From assembly GCA_964023275.1 (NCBI GenBank), contig OZ029914.1:17506049-17570048 (forward strand): a stretch of 64,000 bases of DNA, in the 5' to 3' direction. A program made the translations under genes and the position numbers. This DNA comes from Norana najaformis. Taxonomy: Eukaryota > Annelida > Clitellata > Crassiclitellata > Hormogastridae. Below are positions 57,291-64,000 of the stretch, piece after piece (position 1 is the first letter of the stretch; each line of letters starts with the position of its first letter). Below the pieces are notes generated by a model that saw nothing but the letters and a program-made list of their open reading frames with translations, searched no databases and was not told where the DNA came from.

Positions 57291-58540
57291 ATTCACTCCA
57301 GAAAAGCACTAAGCGTATGAATCTAGTTGCTTTAGAATGGATCCTTGATTTCCATCGTCGCCTTCAGAAGGTGACAAAATCACATTGCTGGATGCTAGTA
57401 CCTCTGCCGTTGGCTGCCCAGATCCCGGCTGAGGAAGGGGCTGGGCCCCTGACGATGAATGGTGCTGTTCGAGGCATGCGTCTTGAATGCTACCCAGCAT
57501 AAATGACAGATCCCCTTTCCCGTAGTGGGATTCTCATTCATTTGGCGCACCTGTACTGTCGATCGAAGGTTCAATGTTGATACGTGGATTCTTGCGTAAT
57601 GGCAAAATTTTGAAAACCTATAGTTGATAGATCAATGCGTGTAGGGACTTGTATGTCAACGATTCAGTAGTCTACTGCTGTAATTATTAAATTATGAATA
57701 CAAAAATCAAAGGCTATATATGTTTTCTCGAATTGAAGATACGCTACAAATAGGGCGAGTCGACAATTCGAAACCCGATCGTTCAGGAACTTCGGAAGAG
57801 GGTCGAATATCATCATCTTTATAGTTGTTCTTGATTGTCGCTGAACCTTTTCGTTATCTTCGCCATCTTAACTAGCGCAGTTATTATGGTCACTCGGCAA
57901 TTGTCTTGGCCGTTGTCGTAATGACTATTAGTTTTCTTCCATAAGAATAACATTTCTTTGTGCTGTAGATGCATGGATGAGAACACGCGTTCCTCTTTGT
58001 GTTTTCCAATCTCCTTATTTCGTATTTGTCTTGCATGCAAAATAACCTAGTCCGTTTTCCCACAGGTGCTACTTTAGCTGTGTGCCATTATGAACACAAC
58101 TCCATTAGTGGTCTTCAGATGATTTTCCGTTTCAGCACTTGAATCTGTTTTACATGTTAGTTCCTCGCAGCGCATTTATACATTTATTTACCAAAAAATC
58201 CGAATCAGCAGTTGAATATCCCGAAATAATACGTAATCTGGATTGCAATTTCCCTATTATTATCTCCTAAATGCTACAATATGTTTACGAATCGTTTAAA
58301 TCGAAGTCACTACCTAATGACCTTTGATCAGACTTCAAGGCTTCAGCAACTGAGTAAAGAAATTTTCGCTGGGAAATACCATTGTGCCAGTTGTACTTTC
58401 TCTTTTTCTGCCGAAAAATAAAACCACTAAAGTGGTAGGCCTACTGTCTTCGCATTGTGAGATGGCATTGGTACGGCGTCGTGTGATGCCATGTGATACG
58501 ACATTCATATAGTGCCAGAATTTCATAACATGCGCCTAAA

Positions 58541-60646
58541 TTTTCCCAATGATTTGAAAAAATGTGTAGAAATATAAGGATATTATTAAACTGTTGTAGA
58601 AATTTCTATAATACTAGCCTAATGTTTTTACTATAAATGATACAATGAATGACATTTGACAAATCTGAGATCGTTAACAGGTTTAAAGAATATTTTGTAA
58701 ACATTTGGGCCTACGTTGGCCTCAAAGGTAGGCCTACGAGGAAATGAACCCAAATTTGATAAATTTTAATTGACTCCCTTTGTTCTTCAATGGGCCTATT
58801 GACGATTACTGAGAAGGATGTAACATGTTGCAAATCAATTGCATGTATCTTCCAGTTGTGGGATTGATGATCTAGACCCAAACATTGCCTAGGCCACAAT
58901 TCAGTTCGTTGCTCAACCTTTGGCAGATATTATCAATTCTTCTTTCTCTACGGGCATTGTTCCAACGGATATAAAGATAGCTAAAATAATTACATTTTAC
59001 AAATCCCAAAAGATGTAAAATAAATAATTATAGACCTATTTCTGCTCTTCCATATTTCTCCAAATATTGTGAGAAAATCATGCATAATCAGCTGATGGAT
59101 AACCTATTAAAAATGAACTTAGTATCGCCAAACCAATATGACTTCCGTAAAGATCACTCCACGTTTATGGCATTAATAGATATGCAGTGTAAGATTTCTG
59201 ATTCTATAGGCAATATTGAATTTTCTCTAGGAATTTTCTTCGGTTTGTATAAAGATTTTGACACCGTAGACCACCAAATTATGCTAAAAAACTGGAACAC
59301 TATGGCATCAGAGGTATAGATCTCCGCTGGTTCTCTGAATACTTTAGGAATAGCCCCCTAGTATGTATATTTTAATGGTGTTTTTTTCTGTTAACAAACT
59401 GGTTACTTGTGGAGTTCCATTGGGCTCTATATATTAGGGCCATTGTCTTTCCCAGAATATGTTAATTATAATTAACATATTTCATGTATTGTCAAATACA
59501 TGAAAAAGTTTCATTTTGTACTGTTTGCTGATGAGAATAATGCCTTTATTTCAGATAAATTCTTAATTTCTTTGTTTGCTAGAGCTAACCAGGAGCTTCA
59601 GTTCATCTGTTTTTGGTTTAGAGCTAAAAAAATTATCTCTTAACAGTGAAAAGACTAATTTTGTTATTTTCCGTTATTCCCGCAAGCCACGCCCGGCATA
59701 TGATTATAAGAGTAAATAAGGATCGTAAACTGATCAAGCAAACTACATCTTGTAACATTTTAGTTGTACACCTGAACCAGAATTTGACATAGAAGGATCA
59801 CATAGACCTCATATCCAAAAAGATGACAAAAAATATTAGTATTTTATCCCGCATCCGATATTGCTTGACAAAATCTACTCTGCTTAGCATATATTATGCC
59901 TTGGGGCTCAAATTATCCCACTCGTTTGAGTGCACTCGAAATCCTACAGAAACAAGCCATACGAGTTATTTTAAATCTACGCTGGTCCTCTAGCATTAAG
60001 ACCACTTTCTATTGTACAGAATATTGCGACTACGAGCTATAACAAAATTACAAATAAGTTTGTTCATGTTGCGGTATCATGTGCAAATGTTGCCCTCAAA
60101 TTTTGATAGATTCTTTTACCTGGGATTTGATGTGCATGTTTATAATATTAGGGCATCAGTTAATTATTGTAGTTCTACTGCTAAGTTAAAGCAGTATTCT
60201 ATTAAACGTACTGGCCCGACAATATGGAATTCTCTTCCAGATGATATAAGAAATATAATGAGTATTAGTCAATTTAAAACTAGATAAAGAAATACTTGAT
60301 TAGCCTGTATTATAGTGTTAACATATAATTGGTTATTATAAATGTCTTTTGGATTGTGTTGAAAATAATTACTGTTATTTTTATTGTGTAATCTGTAATC
60401 TGTTGTCATATGTCAAAGTTACCATGTTTGTATAATCGCTATATGTTAACATTGTAAATGGGCCAGACGAGTCTTAAGCGGGTCTGTCTGAACCTCTACG
60501 GTTGACCCATTGACTTGCACCAGCAATGTGCATATGCTAGGGCTTATTTGTATTTGATGCTATACTTTCTGATATGTTGGTGCTCTAATGTGTAATGTCA
60601 ATAAAAAATTCAATTTCAGTTTCAAATTTCAATTTCAATTTCAAAA
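58541..60646 (+). mobile_element. CR1/L2-group LINE, duplicated copy
   Basis: Same insertion as 42222-44342 carried along by the tandem duplication, with the same 5' truncation point and (TTTCAA)n-type tail. A stretch near 59460-59490 differs by a small local expansion. Confidence 0.85.
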
Positions 60647-60731
60647 TGAGTGATGTAGTAGCGTTCTTACAACAGCAAGATGACGTGGTCATATTAGGCC
60701 TTACATTAAAATAAGTGGGCATAGAGTGGCC

Positions 60732-63700
60732 CAAATTTTATCATTTTCGAAAATTTTAACTTTCACCCTCTCATATGGTCTCATATTAGTAAGAAACATT
60801 TTGAGTAAAATTTGAAGCAGATCAGTCTGCATTTAGAGGTCGCTCATTGGCCAAAGTTTACTAACTAATCAGCATAGTATGAACTTTTATAAACTCTTAT
60901 GCGCAGTGCAAACGTCTCGTTTAAATACGTGTCCTTTTGAACACGAGTCTTTTGCACACTCGACCGACTTCCTATATAGGATATATAAGGTTAACTAGCC
61001 ACAACAAATGAGATGAACGTCCACTCGCCGAGAGACAATCGAAGCCCAACATGACGAACAGATCCGAAGAAGACGGTCGAAGCCGACATTCATCCACGGA
61101 GAACGATTGGAGCAGCAGACAAAGGAGACGCTTTGAGCCGAAGAAGATAGCAAGGCGTTCGCGATTACCTGTTAGCCTTACAGAAGTGATAGAAGGAAGT
61201 AAACTACCGTCGGAGAAGCAGGTCCTTAGCCACCTTATGCATCGCTACAGTATACTTAAAGAGGATATCGGAACGGCAGCAACCCACACCATACAGCGAG
61301 TCGAAGATTTCTGGTTCCGCACTAGAAATTCAACTAAACATCGTCAGCTCTCGATCAAAAAGCTCGAGCAACTATTCTATAAATTGCAATGGCTAAAGAA
61401 GAACAAGAGTCGTCAGTCCCAGACTCAAACAGCCAAAGAAGATACGTTTTTAGACAGATCGGGAAACTGTTTGAAAATGCGTATGTTAACGCCATGGAGC
61501 TCATCGAGAATCAAGCAGACAAGCTCTTCCTCGAATCACAGCGGAAAAAGGGACGACCGAGCTGCATGAAAGGAGTCGACAAGCGCTGCTCCAACAAGAG
61601 CAGAAGCAGATGCAGACAGAGGAGACGCTGCGAAGGAGACGACAGCAATCTGAACTTCAGAAAGACGCCTTTTGGAGAAAGTTATGTTGGAGAGCAGTAC
61701 CGACTCGGAAGAAAGTCAGTGTGAAGGTGGAGATCAAGATCCACGTCCCAGTGCGAGTACTGCTAACTCGCCACGAAAATGAGGACGCCAAAGTGTTATA
61801 TCACCAGAACTGGCAGCTATGCTTGGTCAAAATGGACTGAGTGACAGGGCCGCCATGATGATGGTCTTTGAAGCGTCTCGGACAAGACCCAGAAAAGCTT
61901 GCACTTAACAGGTCAACCATCCAGCGTCTACGTCGAAGAAACCGAAAAGCAGCAGCTGTTGGCATTGTAGAGGCATTCCAACCAAACACGATCTTAACAG
62001 TCCACTGGTATATCAAGCTGATGTTAGAATTGACAATGAAAGAGAGTGTGCATAGCCTTCCTATTCTGGTTTTAACGGTGGGTGAGAAGAAACTGTTGTC
62101 AATCCAAAGATATCCGCAGGTACTGGGCAAGTTGTGGCCGAAGCTGTACAAAACTGAATAAGAGAATTTGGGGCCTCGAAGGCTTGGTCCGTGGCATGTG
62201 TTTTGACACAGCCAGCTCTAACACTGGCCGACTATCAAGTGCCAGCGTTATTCTTCAGCACCTACCAAGCCGGCCTCTTCTAAACTTCGGCTGTCGACAC
62301 CATATCATGGAAATTTATTGGCTGCCACATTTGGTGTATGTATGGGACCTAGCCACGTACCAGAAGTCCTCGTCTTCAAACGGTTTCAAGAACAGTAGTC
62401 ATCCATCCATACAAAGAAAGATACTACGATGCTCTCTCTGAGGATTTCGCCTCATCTGAGCTCATCGATGTCCGAGACGAAGTCATTGTATTCTGTGAGC
62501 AGCAGCTGCAGGATCAGCAACCCCGTGACGACTACTGCGAATTACTCCAACCAATGCTTGTCTTTTTTGGGAAGAACGCCAAATCATGGGACAAATTTCA
62601 CCTCATCTGAGCTCATCGATGTCCGAGACGAAGTCGTTGTATTTTGTGAGAAGCAGCTGCAGGATCAACAAACTCCTGACGAATATCACGAACTACTCCA
62701 ACTAATGCTTGTCTTTTTGGGAAGAACACCAAATCATGGGACAAATTTCCGAGCCCCTGGGCCGTTGCTTCAAGCTTATTGGATGTCGAAAGAAATATAC
62801 AGTATCAAAGTTTGGCTGTTGAGGTCGCAGTTCAAACTGTAGACAAGAGAATCTCGGAAACTTCTACGTGTGAACATATTTCTCGCAAAACATTACATTA
62901 ACTACTGGATCCTGGCATCTTTGGCTTCGAAAGCAGCTAGGAATGACGTGCTCCTTCTGCAGCAACTTGATGCTTACCCTGATCGCGATATCAGTTCAGC
63001 AACTTCACGCAAGCTACCGGATCATCTGCGGTACCTTTCCGAGGATTTGATCCTTCTCAGCCTCTTTGATCCGGTGGTGGATTTGATCACAAAATGGGCC
63101 ATGCTGCATGAGAGCATCAATAGAGGAAGAAGGAGCAAACGATCCATTGAAAAGCATAGAAGTGGACTTAGCGACGGTACGACACAAGACTCTTTCGTGA
63201 CAATGTGGAGCAGAAATGTATTTGAAACTCTGGGCTTGCCGGTTGATTCCTTACCGAAGACCCTGATACAAGGAACAGTACGGATGAGTTCAAGGCTGCA
63301 GAGGCAATCGCAAGCGCACTAGCAGTCACCAACGATCATGCAGAGCGAGGTGTCGCCATGATCCCAGACATGGCACCGACAGGGAGCTTTAGGAGTGAAG
63401 AACAGTTTCAGTATGCTCTTAAAGTAATCTAACAGAGTCGGGAAAACTTTCTCGATGCGAGATAATTCACGTTACCTAAGAAACTATAAAAGCATACTAT
63501 ATACTACACATTTAGTATACAGTAGTTTGATTTTAAAAACTGTTCTGTATCGGTCCGAGACTATTAAATAAACACTTAAAACAGTAGTTTTAATTGCAGC
63601 TTGATTTCTTGCACGGCTTAGTCAAACTGATGGCAAAATGGCAGACATTTTTTATTTCTACCATTTACGCTGTCTGGCTAAACATTAGAGTCGTTGAGCG

Positions 63701-63815
63701 ACCTGTAAATATTAAAATTTTTCGCTCAAAATTTGCACATAATATTTTTTTAAAATAAGGAATTGCTTGAAAGGGTGAGATTAATATTGCTCTGCAATTA
63801 ATTTTTGCTATATAA
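60732..63815 (+). mobile_element. DNA transposon with long TIRs, duplicated copy 2
   Basis: Counterpart of 44420-47925, with the same TIRs at about 60732-60850 and 63700-63815. Its N-terminal frame (61051-61569, starting MTNRSEEDGRSRHSS) is open where copy 1 has a stop near 44779, but it shifts frame near 61455. It lacks the 445-bp internal duplication of copy 1. The part 62429-63320 is almost identical to copy 1. Confidence 0.8.
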
Positions 63816-64000
63816 ATATGTGACATCCTAATGCGTATGCATATCAGATAGGAACTATCCATCGTTTGCATACATTACTTGTACATGTTGTTGCAGATTT
63901 GTCTAGGGCAAGTAATAAACACCAGCAGTAGTTTAAAACAGCATATATCTACAAGCAAAAAAGGAGACTCACGTGTACACAGAAAACGACCACAGCGGTC

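Larger units (their letters stand above)
48396..58173. repeat. Segmental duplication copy A' (GPCR-2 block)
   Basis: Collinear with block A (23341-32866). Insertions specific to A' are a foldback MITE (52107-52351, including flanking sequence) and an RTE-type LINE (55914-57136). It ends abruptly at about 58174, where sequence equal to 41865 onward begins. Confidence 0.9.
58174..64000. repeat. Young tandem duplication of 41865 onward (truncated by window end)
   Basis: From 58174 the sequence follows 41865-48115 at a steady offset of about 16.32 kb (15.89 kb after a 445-bp difference near 61.7 kb), with only a few percent difference or less. The join is '...cgcagcgcattta|tacatttatttacc...': the left half equals block A at 32866 and the right half equals 41866. 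RING-NHL coding sequence is not included. Confidence 0.9.

Noticed and set aside
58174-58540. Interpretation that RING-NHL unit 6 with a deleted gene lies here
   Set aside because: The very low divergence from 41865-48115, compared with A against A', favours a recent tandem copy over an old unit with a deletion.

Overview
The window is animal nuclear DNA, most likely from a marine invertebrate. Genes are sparse and AT-rich. One gene has class A GPCR exons joined by GT-AG introns. There are many decayed LINEs, DNA transposons and MITE-like pieces, and the short palindrome TAGGCCTA recurs. The gene content (malin-like RING-NHL proteins, a rhodopsin-family receptor, TRIM-like remnants) does not fix the phylum; an echinoderm, hemichordate or lophotrochozoan would all fit. 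This is inference.

The backbone is a tandem gene family on the minus strand. Four uninterrupted RING-NHL genes lie at 120-1253, 7535-8647, 20602-21705 and 39569-40684. A fifth copy at 12801-13370 is a pseudogene that lost its RING half. An orphan 3' flank at 5190-6400 marks a sixth copy whose gene is gone. Each unit carries a conserved 3' flank, the gene, and a long upstream block. A predicted 3' splice site lies about 10-12 nt before the ATG, so the coding exon probably follows a 5' UTR intron.

Two units (NHL-4 and NHL-5) are each followed by a three-exon class A GPCR gene on the minus strand: GPCR-1 at 24684-28246 and GPCR-2 at 49669-53257. An ancestral [RING-NHL + GPCR] block was therefore duplicated as a whole (about 20.2-32.87 kb matches 39.1-58.17 kb). 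Later insertions date themselves by presence or absence. A Mutator-like piece and a 115-bp repeat occur only in the first copy. An RTE-type LINE with a clean 17-bp target duplication and a foldback MITE occur only in the second. A CR1/L2-group LINE (42222-44342) and a long-TIR DNA transposon (44420-47925) sit between NHL-5 and GPCR-2.

A second, much younger tandem duplication copied about 41.86-58.17 kb. Its junction is at about 58174, and the window ends inside the new copy. A third GPCR, nearly identical to GPCR-2, is predicted just beyond the right edge.

Between NHL-3 and NHL-4 is a 4.6-kb DNA transposon (13800-18376). It has about 160-bp imperfect terminal inverted repeats and an intact 567-codon ORF. 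The ORF belongs to a family I recall as usually annotated 'uncharacterized protein', and here it reads as the transposase. A gutted piggyBac element carrying about 370-bp tandem repeats is nested in its left arm. The 32.9-38.2 kb region holds a broken TRIM/NHL-like gene and retroelement fossils. No rRNA, CRISPR array or convincing tRNA gene was seen.
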